From positions 110,464,199 to 110,528,198 of the forward strand of contig NC_045434.1 of the NCBI RefSeq assembly GCF_002776525.5: DNA of 64,000 nt. Reading direction: 5' to 3'. The stretch comes from Piliocolobus tephrosceles (lineage: Eukaryota; Chordata; Mammalia; Primates; Cercopithecidae). Shown here one piece after another: positions 46,932 to 59,745 of this stretch (the first letter of the stretch is position 1; each line of letters begins with the position of its first letter). A model generated the notes under the pieces. That model was not told the DNA's origin. It made no database searches and worked only from the letters and a program-made list of their open reading frames with translations. The translations under genes were made by a program, and so were the position numbers.

Positions 46932-48330
46932 TAAAGTATTTCATTTTAAGGGACCAAATCTTTAAGTCCTTTGGAAATGGTCACAGAGTAAATTAAGAGA
47001 TGTAGGTTGTTTCCAAGGGATTACCTGTATCCTCTTTGAACCATGCCTCTATTCAAAAGAATTCACACTTTTCTGCTGGATTTCAACAGAGACAAATTAG
47101 TACATAATTATTGCTGCACACCTCCTATGAGTTAGGACCCACTCAATCATCCATTCACTTTTCTGTACTTTCCTTTGTACTAAAACCCTTATCAATCTTG
47201 TGATTTTCTCTCCCTTAGATCTACTGTTTATAGGTTTCATTAATCGCAAACAAATTGGTTATTTTGTTTCAAAAAATCCTTTTTACTTTCAGTGATATCT
47301 GATAACTTGAGTCATAGAGGAGGAGACTATATCATGGAATTAGAAAAGCCAAATGAGGAGCTAAAACTCCAGTGACAAATACTATCTTAAAATGTAAGGT
47401 CAGTGAAGTAATTTTTTTGGAAATGGAGCCACAAGAGAAGGAACAAATAGAAATCTGATTTCAAAACACACAATTGACAAGGAAATGAATAAATGTGGCA
47501 CAGTCCCTTACCTATGCCTGGTCTGATTTGGCATAAAAAATGCTTCTAAATGAAGGTGAAGAACACAAATGAATTCATAGGTACTATTCATTAACTTTGC
47601 AATGTAGATGCCAGGTATTACTAGTTCATACCCATATGCCAGCCATGAAAACAGACAGTTGTTTGCATATAACCTAAATCTAAAAGTAATCAGAGACAGC
47701 ATGATGTAAGTTAGCCAGAGGGCCTAGTAGGAATCTGGAATCTGGAATAAACGATGATAAATATATCTTAAGTCTATTTTTCATTTACCTCTATAGGGTA
47801 GCTGAGGAATTCTGCAGAGGAAAAGGCTTGTGTTGTGTCTTAATTTGTGGCAATAGAGATGGAAATAAGAGAGAGGAAAGTGACATTCATAAATGTGGAT
47901 GTAAATTTTTGAGGTAGAGTTAATTTTTGCCTTTATTCCTGGAGGCAATTTATAAGGCTATTTTAACTTTGTATGTCCTAGTCTCGAGAACGTATTGAAT
48001 TTGTGATTTTAATATGCTGCTCCCTGCAGGCACTTTCCATGCCAGTAGGAATCTTTGCAATATCAGGCCAAGCTCTCAGCATGTGTAGTAGCCAAGAAAA
48101 AACCTAGCAAACAGAACTCCAGGGGCATGCCATACATGCATGTATAGTTAGACAAGATTAGACAGCTCTACAGGGCACCCCTCAGAGGCAACCCACATTC
48201 TCAGAATGGCTGGAATATACATTAATGGGGCATTATATCTGTGCTGTGCTTTCTAATATTTATAATATTTTAAGTAGGTATATATAGTTCAAAGCAACTC
48301 TATATACTTAAATATATAAAGTATACATAT
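46932..48330. other. Intergenic, nothing recognised
   Basis: No supported gene or clear repeat. Confidence 0.5.
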
Positions 48331-48334
48331 ATAT

Positions 48335-48500
48335 ATTCTCTGAAATAGGCAGAGGAGGTAGTATCACATGCTTTTTATAAAAGAAGAAACGATGCACAGT
48401 TATGCAATTTACCTAAGGTCATGTGGTCAGCAAATGTCAGAAAGTGACTAGAATACAAGGTTTTCTGACTCCTGATCCGCAGTTCTTTTTGTATAGCCAC
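48335..48500 (-). mobile_element. MIR SINE, minus strand
   Basis: A reversed MIR: AATTTACCTAAGGTCATGTG, GACTAGAATACAAGGTTTTC, TGACTCCTGATCCGCAGTTC. Confidence 0.75.
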
Positions 48501-48699
48501 ATTTCCCTCCCCCCAACACCCCTCTTATCTCAAATTCTGGCTTCCCTAAGAAGTGAAGAAACTGAGAGCATTATTATCAGAAAATCTTAAGGAAGAGCAG
48601 AAGCCCTTGCCGTCGTATTTGTCTTATACTATGTTCACGTTGGCGAGCCTAGTCCTGCCTCAGCAAGCCTCAAGATCCAATCCCCTTACTTTAAAGTGA

Positions 48700-49400
48700 G
48701 ACACCAAGATAAACAAAAACCCAAGCTCTTCAAACTGAATCAACCACCATTCCCTTCCTCTATTCATTTATTCTTTCAAAAATGTTTGAGTAGCTCTTAC
48801 ATGCAATTTCTCCTTCTCACTTCGGTGGAAAAGTTATCCCAGTCTCTGGAGCTCCATTCCATCCTGTTCAACCTCCTCCAGAACCTGACTGTATTAAATA
48901 TCATCTGCCTTTTCCTTATCCTCAGTATGTCCCCACCTCAGAATCTATGATCGATGGATATGTTTCCTTGACCATTGTTAGCTCTCTTTGCCCCTTTCCA
49001 CTCAAAGCCAAACTTCTTAAAAAGTCTCTACTTCCTGACCCCTCATTTATTTGACATTCTTCTGCAGTGTTATTCCTCTGTAATCTGGCTTTGGTCTCCA
49101 CTTCTACACTGAACATTTCCTTAATACTAGTTTCTTTCTCATACATCAATTCTCAACCTCCCCCACTCTATAGAATTTGACACTGTTGATCCCTCCCTCC
49201 TTCTTGGCTTTTGTGACATTTTCTCTCATTTTCACTGACTTGTCTTTCTCTTATCACTTTTTAAATACTGCTGCTCCCCAAGATTCTGATCTCAGGCCTC
49301 ACTTTTTCCGAGTCAACACTTTCCCTAGGTAATCTCATCCAATATCCTAGTTTCAACTACTTCCACAGATTTTTATCTCCAGCCCAGAGCTACAACCTGA
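48700..49400 (+). mobile_element. L2 LINE ORF-region fragment
   Basis: L2 ORF motifs in order: GAATTTGACACTGTTGATCC, CTTCTTGGCTTTTGTGACA, CTCCCCAAGATTCTGATCTC, then AGGTAATCTCATCCAATATC and TTTTTATCTCCAGCCCAGAG. Confidence 0.75.
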
Positions 49401-49984
49401 TTGCTAGTCTTACCATATTCCAGGTACCAGTCACTTTCTCAGCCAATCATTTCTGCCCTTTTTACCTTTGAATCTGCCAACCCACAGTCTAGAAGGGACA
49501 ATCCTAAAACCCACGTCAGCCCATTCTCTGTCCACAGGTGGTCACCTAACTCAACTGGGCCAGGTGATTCTCTCTCCTTGGAATTTCTGTTGAAACTTGG
49601 AGAGTTAGAAGTAGAAACAATTAGGCAAATAGCTATGGAGTTTTAGCAAGTTGAGCCAAAGTCAGCATCATAGCAACCCTAAGTCCATGTAATCTATATT
49701 CTGGTGAAGTAGTAACTAAGCCTAGCAGAGAAGCAAAGGGAAGAATGAAACACAACGCAAAACAAGCACACTGCCCCTGTGAAAGATTATTATCAGAAAA
49801 TCTTAAAGAAGAGCACAATTTACAGACAATTTCCGACACAGGGGAGGCCCAACTCTACTCCCTGTCACTGGGTTCTATGAGATTCTTCTAAACCCTCCAA
49901 AAATCCATGATTGCATTAGCCAGCTTGATGGAGTCTTCTGACCCACACAGACAACTTATCTTTTGTGTACTAATCACTTTGCCA

Positions 49985-50880
49985 TAAATGTCCTTTTGGA
50001 TGGTCTCGAAACTATTTATGATATCTCAAACCCAACATGTCCAGGGCAGAACAACTCATTTCCCACACTCAGCAATGTCATCTCAACTGTATTTCTTGTC
50101 TTGGGTAATCATACCACCTCTCTTTAATGCTACTGTTTGGAAATCTGGGGACCAACTAATCTCAAACTTCTCCCTCACTCTTCACAGCCATTAAATTCTT
50201 GATGCAACTTTAGCTGCCTTCTTCACCTCTGAGTTATTTTTGTATCTTCTTATTTCTTGCCTATGTTACTAGAGTAGTCTTGTGAATTTTTCATACTGCA
50301 GACAAAGTGATCTCTGAATCACAAATACACCAATAACTCTCCCAGCTAAAATACTTTAGTGACTCCTCCTTTATCCTTTTAGAATAAAGCCCAAACCTTT
50401 TAGTATGACATCCAAGGATCTTCATGGTCCAGCTTCTGTCTACCTTTCTAATTTCATCAATTATCACTCTCCGGTATGTACTCTCTGCTCCAGTCACCCT
50501 GAATTACTGTGAATCCCTTATATACAGTATGCCTTCCCATATACCTTCACATTTGCTGATCTCTCTGCCCAGAAATATCTTTACACCTTAATTTTTCTTC
50601 CCCACTTCACTCATCCACATTGTTCTTCTACTCAGTTGGATGATAGCTACTTATCTTCCAAAACTTTCTCCAGGAAGATTTCAGTTAAGTATCTATCTGA
50701 TGTTTTATATCAAGAGCCCTCCATCAAAGAACTTGACACAAAATATAACTATCTACTCTTTTTTTTCTTTTATAAAACTGTGAGTAACTTGAGAGCTGAT
50801 TCTGTGTCCTTGTCATCTTTGTATTTACAGTGCCTGGTATATAAATGATACTCAATAAATATTTGTTGAATAAATAAGAC
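49985..50880 (+). mobile_element. L2 LINE 3' region, continuation
   Basis: L2 sequence resumes (TATCTCAAACCCAACATGTC, CATGGTCCAGCTTCTGTCTA, CAGTCACCCTGAATTAC) and ends in the typical tail (AGTGCCTGGTATATAAATGA, CAATAAATATTTGTTGAATA). The 49400-49980 stretch between the two L2 parts is not recognised and could be an insertion. Confidence 0.82.
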
Positions 50881-53513
50881 ACTGAGAAGATGTAACTTCT
50901 ATCCTCAAATATCTCATAGAAATAGTGGGAAATTAGAACACCTATGATTATGGCATAGTGACAAGTTCTACACCAGGTAGGCTCAGGGAACAGTGAGAAA
51001 GAAGGAAGAGAAAATTAGCTTAGGGGCCTTCAGGAAATAAGAGAAGGATTTAGGCTTGATGACTAAGTAGAAAGGACTAAGCGAGGCCAATGAGATGGGG
51101 AAGCATTTCCAGCTCCTTGTAGCCAGTGCCAGTCTACTTTTATAAGTTGCAAGAAATGTTGCACATTGATATACCACTGTTAAGAGGCTCTCAACACAAA
51201 ATTGGTAAAACAAATGCAATCTGAGGACACTAGCTAATTGTTTTAGCAGTGTAAAACCTTTAAAAATGTTTCAAACTATTGCAGCACTTAAAACTATTTT
51301 GGGTTCAACATGACCTCAGATATGTCTCTCTCTTGGAAATTTTCCCTCTTAATTTTGAAACATGAGTAGTGTTGAGAAAATTAATCTGTACTTTCTAGTC
51401 AACCACACTTACCTCATCCAGTTGCCGTTTTAGAAGAGTTGTTTATTATTCCAGGAACCTTCAAGGTCTTTGTTGTAAGCTTTTTGACTTAGAAACAGGA
51501 AATCAGATTTTATCTCAAGTGTAATTTTAAACCACAGTATTTAAATATTTCCAGTAGTTTCTAGACTTCATCAGGGGGCTACTTCAGTCTCCAACCCTTT
51601 GAAGTATTCCACTCGGATAAGAACTCTTATGTTTAAACTGTACTGGATTTGCCCATTTATATCTCTGTAGATCCCAGTCAGAATGTCTCCCAGTTCAAAA
51701 ACACACATTCTCTCATTCTTATGGAATCTACTGGAAATTAACCTACATGAGGCTGTGGGCATCAAACTTTAGATCATTATAATCATCAAGAACAATTGAC
51801 TAACTTAGAGTAAGATTTTAGTTGCTGATAATTCTAGGCAAAATTCTTATCAAAACTGAAAACATGAATTTTCCTAACTGCATTAATAGATAAAAATGTC
51901 AATTATTGGAAAGCAAAACACTAACTCCAAAGGTTGCAAATCGTCTCAATCCTTATTCATCATAATTCCTTTAGGTCTATTAAGGAGAAATTTTGGGAGC
52001 TGAAGAGTAAGATATAATTAATATAACTTGGTGTTGGTGATTTATTCAGTGATAAATTATAAGGCTGCTACTATAACAGGCTCCCACAAGCTTAAACGGA
52101 ACAAAGCTCTTCTGTTTTAAGGATAGGTTATGATAGCCATTTTCAGATAATTCTCATTTCATCTTTTCCCACTGGTTATCTGTCAACTGAGGAGCCTTTA
52201 GTCTGGAGTCCTATTGTGTGGTTGCTACTTGAAAAGTCTTTTAACATCTCCATGACCCCTAATGCTGCAGAAAAGCTTTGCATTTTGAAAGTGTATTCTT
52301 GTCCATCTTAGCTGCACTCTCCCATCTCCCATCTGAGTTGTTACTGGTTGATTGAATTGGCATCTGCAAAGGCTGAAAGTGCCACTAAAAGGGCAATTCC
52401 TCCTCCACAGATTCAACATATCTTGATCTGTGGGTCTTTTTGAGAGATGATACAGACCCTGCTTAATAATCTAATAGAAATGACAATTTTTCTGTACTAG
52501 CCTAGAGATAATCCTGCCTGCAAAAAGAAGATGGATTACGTGGATAGAAGTCTAAATCCAATTGAGATGACCTTTCTAATAAAATGAGCATATACAGATA
52601 TCCTACCGTGCTCTTTGAGTCATGGCTAATCTAGAATTTAAAGAGGAAGTCTACTTCACATTTCTTTCTCTGATTTCACATATTTCTTCACAGTTTGCCC
52701 AGTCCTCCAAAGAGAAACTCACAGTCACTGAGATTTTTGAATCACATGACTCGTAATTGTGAGTCACTGGCTGATTAAAGTAGCTAAACCTCTCATCTTC
52801 TAACATGAACCTTTAATTCCGCCATTCGGAAGTGAGACTGCAGCTGTTGTATATCACCATTATTGTTAGTTCTTAAAAAACATGTCAAAGGTTTTGTTTT
52901 GCTTTGTTTAAAAAAAAAAAAAAAGACTTAAATAAGATATTGACAGACATTTAGATAGGAAAGCGATGCTTTCAAACAGAAGTTGAAATTTCAAGTTAAT
53001 GTTTTAATAATTATGTCTTCTTTTGGCTCAGTTTCACTTGGATCTTAGTCCAACAATCATGTCTTCAAAATATTCTGAATAAATCACCACCAAAAAAAAA
53101 AAGCCTTAACTCTCATTCAGGAAAATGATGAGTTTTATTGGGTTCTGAAAATGCTTCAAGAACAAAATTAAGTGAGTAATCACATCTGACTTATAAAACA
53201 AGAGAAGAGCCTGAATACAATGTAGTCAGGCACCTCTGAGCTTCCTGGCCAAAAAAAATAAAAATAAAAATAAAAAAAGTATGTAGCCTTCCCTGACTTC
53301 TCTTGTTAAAATCTCAGAAAAAGAGAAGTCTTCTGGCTTCCACTGGTGATTCTTCACCTCATTCTCTCATGAGGGCCTAGTTCTATTAATATTGGGTAAT
53401 TCCAGCTTTAGGTCTAACGAGGAAATTGGAGAGCCCCTTCCACTCAACCCATACCTTTGTTTTAAAAGTGTCTTTAGGAAGAGCTGGCCCCAAAAACCTT
53501 AAACCTCGCTACT
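50881..53513. other. Intergenic, nothing recognised
   Basis: A-runs lie at 52909-52924, 53092-53102 and 53247-53279. No supported gene. Confidence 0.5.
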
Positions 53514-53665
53514 CAGTGGTCCTCAGGGACCAGCAGCATCAGCATCATCTAAGAGCTTGATAGAAATGTAGAATCAGGCTCCACCCTAAACTCACTGAAT
53601 TAGAATCTGAATTGTAATAAACTTTCCAGGTGATTTATATGTACATGAAAGTTTAAATAGCACTA
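53514..53665 (+). mobile_element. MER5A-type hAT (Charlie) fossil
   Basis: It begins CAGTGGTCCTCAG and follows the MER5A pattern: CAGCAGCATCAGCATCATCT, GAGCTTGATAGAAATGTAGA, GAATTAGAATCTGAATT, CAGGTGATTTATATGTACAT. It ends in a degraded terminal inverted repeat. Non-autonomous, no coding capacity. Confidence 0.85.
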
Positions 53666-54115
53666 CTACCAGATCATTACTGTATAACCTCACTTGGAGA
53701 TTGTCTACCTGTGAGCCCTTTGAATGAATAAACAATGTAAGTTCAAATTAAGCTAACATAATCTGCCTTGCTCCTATATAAAATTTGTTTTTATAAAGTC
53801 CCAAAACATGATAAAGAATGAATATTTTCATTATTGAATACTAAGAATTTAAAAGCTACTCCTTCATTCTACTCTTCAATGTAGTCTAAATGTTTCATTC
53901 CACACAAAATAACCACTCCTAACCCCCTCCACCAGGCCTGTCCCTCAACAGCTATAAAACCTTTGTAAAACCTCACATTTGGAATAGTCTTCATGGATGT
54001 TAAGCTACTAAAATGATAATTCAAATGCCTATAACAAATGACAACAGATGCTCTTTTAAGTCCTTGTCTATATTAATTTACTGGATCCTTTAAAAAAAAA
54101 CCCTAAAAGATGGGT

Positions 54116-54118
<3 letters not shown>

Positions 54119-54147
<29 letters not shown>

Positions 54148-54426
54148 TTGACACAGAGTCTTGCTGTGTCACCCAGGCTCTCACTCTGTCACCCAGGCTG
54201 GAGTGCAATGGTGCAATTGCAACTCACTGCAATCTCCGCCTCCCAGACTCAAGTGATTCTCTTGCCTCAGCCTCCTGAGTATCTGGGATTACAGGGACGT
54301 GCCACCACACCCAGCTAAATTTTTTTGTATTTTTAGTAGAGACAGGGTTTCACCATGTTGCCCAGGCTGGTCTTGAACTCCTGACCTCAAGTGATCCACC
54401 CGCCTCAGCCTCCCAAAGTGCTGGGA
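54119..54426 (-). mobile_element. Old Alu, minus strand, 5'-truncated, with a small internal duplication
   Basis: The tail is a (GTTTT)n run. The arm contains GTCACCCAGGCT twice within 25 bases (about 54165-54200), a tandem duplication. The element stops at CTGGGA 54426, lacking the last about 30 bases that form the Alu 5' end. Confidence 0.9.
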
Positions 54427-54427
54427 A

Positions 54428-56350
54428 TTCCATATTCAACATTTATGTGGTATATTTTACAAGGATGGGGTTTCAGCCCTGTCAACTGAGGTTCTTCATA
54501 TATGCAAGCCAAGCCCTGCATACATGCTTAAACAATGTCCTAAAGAACACATATGTCTCCCAAAGTGATTGCTCTGGAGGGCTTCCTCACTTCCTCACTG
54601 GAAAGCCATGTTTTAGTCATTAGTATTCTGGTCAGACAGAAAACCTCCCTTGCAGAGCTGCAGTGGAGGGGAATGCAGCTTTGTGCACTATAAATAGTAA
54701 TTTTATTAAAATGTAGAAAAATTGTTGAGAAAGGAAAAAGAGGTGGGGGCAGAGGGTTGCCATGGCAACTCAACCATTCCTTCAGTTTTGAAAGCATGGG
54801 GAGGACTACAGAATAGTAAATAAAGAAGAGGAAATAGAGGAAGTCAGAATGGCACATGATCACAAGCGGAATGAGACAGCTCAGACAGCCTAGTTTCAAA
54901 CTGAATGATGAGCTGAGAGGCAGAGGGTGGGCCTCTCGGGGGAAGAGGGGATGCCTTTCTTCAGAGAGCAAGAAGACTGGCAGAGTGAAATCTTTGTTAT
55001 CAGCTTTACCTCATGGCTCAGCCACAGAGGCCACCAAACAACATAGCCCCCAACATATGGATAAATTAATATGGAAGCAAGAATCCTCCTGGTAGCCTGC
55101 CAAGAACTCCCTCCCTGCCCCCACCTCCATACATATTTTTAGATATTGGTTCTAGAATCTCCATTCTTCATCCCGCTCCTCACTCCTGGACGGTGAATGA
55201 CTCCAGACAGATAGAGAAAACTCAGGACACACCAGAACTCCACCCTTACAAGACATTAGATTAATTCACATGTGACAAATCCAAAATATATTATTAAAGG
55301 AAACTAGGATAAAAGGATAACCTTAGTTCAGCACTTTACAGGTTACTGATCATTACATATTATCCCATGGATGCACAAAACAGCCCTGGCAGTTTGGGAT
55401 TACTCCACCTTACAGTAGCCCAGGAAATTCTGTGCGCAATTCAGACTAAAACAGAGCGACTAATATCTACTGCATGCAAGAATTTTCCATCTCTCCTGGA
55501 GAATGGAATTACTATTGATGGTTTAGAGGACTTTCAGTCTGTCTTGATCACACACTGTGACAGCTTAAACAATGCACTATCCCCATTAACACTTCAGTAT
55601 TTGGGGGTGGAGGGTGAGGTAGGTTGGGAGGTGAGGGAGGAGGTGAGAGAGATCCAAGCAGTTCTACGTCGTTTCTGTTAATGGAGGGTAGATAAAGAAA
55701 AGATCATCCGGAAGTCATGTTTAAGGACTTTGTAATGCACCAAATATATTGGATTGTATGGAGGCTACTAGCAGACATTTGGGATAATTTTTAAATAAAG
55801 ATTTAAAGGGATAGGAAGAGAAGCTAGTTAAAGAGAAAGCAGGCTGGGATTAAACAATGTTCCATAGAACCCACAGATTGCCTTGCCAGAACAGCAACCA
55901 TACTGCCTACATCTGGGACACAGTGTTGACTCTAGCTCCCTCCCCGAGTTGGACAAACCTCATGCACAGGGCAGAGCTCAAGAACACTCACATCGTGGCT
56001 GACAGGATGGGCATTACCAGAGAGAGAGCAGCCTCACCGGGCAGAGTCAGGGCCTCCTCAGACTGGGAGAAAATGAAAAATGAGAGCAAAGGTTCTGGGT
56101 GAGGTTCTGGTGATCCACTTGATCACCAGATCCAGGAATGTTGTTCCTGAAGAGCATTCCCTGAAGCTGAACACTTGGGAAGTAAATTTAAAATGAACGA
56201 AAGAAGCTAAGTAGTCAGCGTAGGAAGTTTATTGCCCAAAATGTGTTACAGATTACAATGTAAACAGGTTCAAATCAACTTCAGATAAATTCACATAGAA
56301 CAAATCCAAAATAAAATATTAAAGAAAACTAGTATAGAAAGATAACCTCT
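54428..56350. other. Intergenic with one perfect X-box, no gene seen
   Basis: Apart from the palindrome at 54756-54769 nothing is recognised. The longest ORF here (54540-54971, minus) has no recognised homology. Confidence 0.5.
54756..54769. promoter_or_regulatory. Perfect 14-bp RFX X-box palindrome
   Basis: GTTGCCATGGCAAC is an exact palindrome equal to the ideal dimeric RFX site. Binding is inferred from the motif. Confidence 0.5.
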
Positions 56351-56647
56351 GGCCGGGCGCCGTGGCTCACACCTGTAATCCCAGCACTTCGGGAGGCCAA
56401 GGCAAGCGAATCACCTGAGGTCAGGAGTTTAAGACCAGCTTGTTCAACATGGTGAAACCCCATCTCTACAAAAATACGAAACTTAGCCAGGCATGATGGT
56501 GGGTGCCTGTAATCCCAGCTACTTGGGAGGCTGGGGCAGGAGAATCGCTTGAAAACGGGAGGCGGAGGTTGCAGTGAGCCAACATAGTGCCATTGCACTC
56601 CAGCCTGGTTGACAGAGCGAGACTCTGTCTCAAAAAAATAAAATAAA
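56351..56647 (+). mobile_element. AluS-like element, plus strand
   Basis: A full-length Alu with an AAAAT-type tail. The target-site duplication ATAACCTCT lies at 56342-56350 and 56648-56656. Confidence 0.93.
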
Positions 56648-56656
56648 ATAACCTCT

Positions 56657-57320
56657 ATTTAGCACATTCCAGATTACCAAGTACTTAAACATATCTCCAT
56701 AGACATTCAAAAAGGTAGACAGTAGGCAATCATCACAGAGAAGAAAATTGAGACTTGGAGAAGACAGAACACAAATCCAAACTGTACACCAAATATTTTG
56801 GTCTGATATTCTCAGTATTCTTTGGGTTTACTGAGTTTGGGTGTGCGTAGGATAGAGAGTCCCTGATTAGGATGACTTAGCTACAAAGCCAAAATTAAAG
56901 AAATCTGTGGTTCTGGACTGTATATTTGCAGTTTTGACTGAAGGGTTTGATAAAGAGCACCAATGTTCACAACTGTGAATTGTGAAACCACAAGTTTCCT
57001 ATGTCTAAGTCGACCATGCAGTGGTACCATGGAACCCATTTCTGCCAGTCATGAAATGCTGCCTTTCTCCTGGCATTATTACCATCTTCTCTCCCTACAC
57101 ACACACACACACACACACTCACTCACTCATAAATGCACTAAACCTCTCCTTTCTCTTCCCTTTTCTCTTTTGTTTAGTCACACATGATCTTTCACTTCTA
57201 CTTCAGCTGCATTTATCCACTCAAGGCAAGTATTTGAGCATCCATCCAGCTAAATATCAGGGCCCAGAATGCCAAACTGTTCTCTCCAAGACTGCACTAC
57301 CGACAGCCAAGAAAAGCTAA
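56657..57320. other. Intergenic with a (CA)n microsatellite
   Basis: (AC)n at 57097-57118, followed by CACTCACTCACTCAT. No gene is supported. Confidence 0.6.
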
Positions 57321-57324
57321 CAGT

Positions 57325-57550
57325 GATGATAGTTAATACTTACTCAGCACCTACTCACCATGCACAAGGCATTGGGATAATAACTCCTTTGCATTCAGAT
57401 TCCTCAATAGCTCACTCAGTCCTTACAACAACGCAAAAACCTTGAAAAGTGTTAGTATCCCCATTACACAGATGAGAATGTGAAGCAGAGGGGTCATAAC
57501 TCACAGGAAGTCGTGTGGCTAGTGATGGTGCAGTTGGAGAAGTGCATGCT
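57325..57550 (-). mobile_element. MIR SINE, minus strand
   Basis: A reversed MIR: TACTTACTCAGCACCTACTC, TCAGTCCTTACAACAACGCA, CCCCATTACACAGATGAGAA, then AGTCGTGTGGCTAGTGATGG. Confidence 0.82.
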
Positions 57551-57773
57551 TCTCCCCCTTCATAACCATTGCCTACCCAACATTTTAAATATATTTGATA
57601 TTGTCTAAGTTGTTTTCCTTAAGAAAAAATGTCTTATATTAACATATTATAACTGATTTGTATTTGGTTCATAATCAGGCAATTCTATTTTATAAACAAT
57701 CTTTGTCTTCTTAGTGATCCATTTATATACACCCTCTCACACTCTGCATTTCTGCTACTAATACCAATTTCTT

Positions 57774-58098
57774 TTTTTCTTTCTTTTCTTTTTTTCTTTT
57801 TTCTTTTTTTTTTTTTTGAGACAGTGTCTCGCCCTGTCACCCAGCCTGGAATGCAATGGCGCGATCTCAGCTCACTCCAACCTCCACTTCCCAGGTTCAA
57901 ACGATTCTCCTGCCTCAGCCTCACAAGTAGCTGGAATTATAGGAGCCCGCCACCACACCCAGCTGATTTTTGTATTTTTAGTAGAGACAGCGTTTCACCA
58001 CGTTGGCCAGGCTAGTCTCGAACTCGTGAGTTTGTGATCTGCCCACCTCAGCCTCCCAAAGTGCTGGGATTACAGGCGTGAGCCACCTCGCCTGGCCC
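57774..58098 (-). mobile_element. AluS-like element, minus strand
   Basis: A T/C-rich tail then a full antisense Alu ending GGCC. CCAATTTCTT at 57764-57773 and 58097-58106 is the target-site duplication. Confidence 0.93.
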
Positions 58099-58109
58099 AA
58101 TTTCTTAAT

Positions 58110-59320
58110 ATTCTGGCTTCTGGCAGCCATCCAGCCTCTTTCTCTAGTTCTCTTTTCTGATCTTAATTCATGCATTAGGAAGACAGGCAAGACTTAATGT
58201 GCTTAGTATCTCATCTCTTCCCTTAATTCTACAAAGCCTCCCAGGTCTTCCCACAACCCTTTGCTCTACCATGCTCTCTCACCCTGCCCATCCCAGAACT
58301 CTATGCAGATGGCTCTCCCAGGTCACCAGGAGCCCAAAAGTAGCCTTTCTTTGGGTCTTACCTCCTTGACTTCTTCATCTTTTGGCATCCATCACACTGA
58401 ACTGCCTTGCTTCTCCTCAGTAGTAATTATACCTCTTCAGTCTTCTTCAAGGCTCATCTCAGCTGCCTTTCCCCTCCATGTCCTGTCTCCCAGGCTCAGC
58501 CCTTAGTCCTTCTTACTTCTCCTATAATTTCTTCTCAGGCCATCATATATATTCCCATAGTTTGACTCTATTTCCCACTAACTCCCAAATCCATATCTCT
58601 ATTCTTAGACTCTCTCTCTTTAGCTCTTCCATTTCCAACAATCTGCCAGTCATTGCCACCAGGATGACTCACTGGAACTTCCCATACAGACTGTCCGAGC
58701 AAAGCATTTTCTTTCTCCAGTGATTTGGCCCTTCCTTCTGACTTCCCTGTCTCTAGCAGATACCATCATGCAGATAGTCACCCAGGCAAAACAAACAAAC
58801 AAATGAACAAATGTTGTCGTCTTTCATCCCTCCATCTTCCTCACCTACTATAGTCTGTTAGTTTTGAAATATAAAAAGATTCTACTCCTGCTCAGAAAGC
58901 CTTCAGTGGCCTTCCATTTTCTGTTGATGAAGTGCCAACTCACCCTGCCTTTGCATCCCACACTCTCCATTGATAGCCCAACACCCTTTCTCACCCAAGC
59001 TTGCTCCAACCAAAATAGACTCTGTCCTGTTCTCAAATATATGCCAAGCTTTTCTGCCTTCCTTTTCTGATGTATGCTGTCCCTGATATCTTATTCTCCA
59101 ACACTCATGAGGGCTTTCCTCCCTTCTCACAACTTAGGGTCTTCCTGAGTGTTTGTGATATTTATCATGTCCTGCTCTTTGTTTGTAATCTGTCTGTTCC
59201 ACCTCCTGAGGTAGAGGATGGACTCCATACTTGAAGCACCTGTTTCCCCACAATGCTGACATACCTTGTGCACAGCAGATCCTCATTATACTTTTGATGA
59301 ATTGAATTGAGTTGGGGCTT
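58110..59320 (+). mobile_element. Diverged L2 LINE 3' region
   Basis: L2-like blocks appear in plus order: GCCTTCAGTGGCCTTCCATT, ATTTATCATGTCCTGCTCTT, ATACCTTGTGCACAGCAGAT and a tail TTTTGATGAATTGAATTGAG. The 58200-58800 part is a weaker match. Confidence 0.6.
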
Positions 59321-59499
59321 AGCAGCTGTGTAAGAAGCACCAAGTTTCCAGGACCCTCTCCTCTCCTGCAACCAAGCAGATATTGTATTATTTGTCCCAC
59401 TTTCTCATCCTAAAAATGGGCCTCTGTTTTTCCCTTATGGTCTGAACATCTACTGTTTACCTCTGCAAGTGATGAAAAGTGATCAGATCTTTGGAACAA

Positions 59500-59745
59500 C
59501 AGTCATAGCCACTGAGCACAGTCCATGTGCCAGACACTGTTTGAAGCACGTACATGTTTTAACTTATTTAAACCTCTCAGCAAACCTGTGAAATAGACAC
59601 TGAAATTCCCATTTTACAGATGAGGAAACTGAAGCACAGACAGGTTAAGTGGCATGTCCAGGCATAAACAGCTAGTATGGGAGGGAGCCAGATTCTCAGG
59701 CAGGCCTTCCGGCTCTAGGACCTGTGCTCTCGTCACTTTGCTATA
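59500..59745 (-). mobile_element. MIR SINE, minus strand, well preserved
   Basis: Nearly full length: CCATGTGCCAGACACTGTTT, CATTTTACAGATGAGGAAAC, GACAGGTTAAGTGGCATGTC, CTGTGCTCTCGTCACTTTGC. Confidence 0.9.

Noticed and set aside
49400..49980. Possible LTR or DNA transposon interrupting an L2
   Set aside because: The stretch differs from L2, but I could not find terminal repeats or match it to a family.
56329..56598. Alu-derived ORFs here and at 7001-7232, 41764-42080, 57816-58037
   Set aside because: Translations are the familiar Alu-frame peptides; they are not genes.
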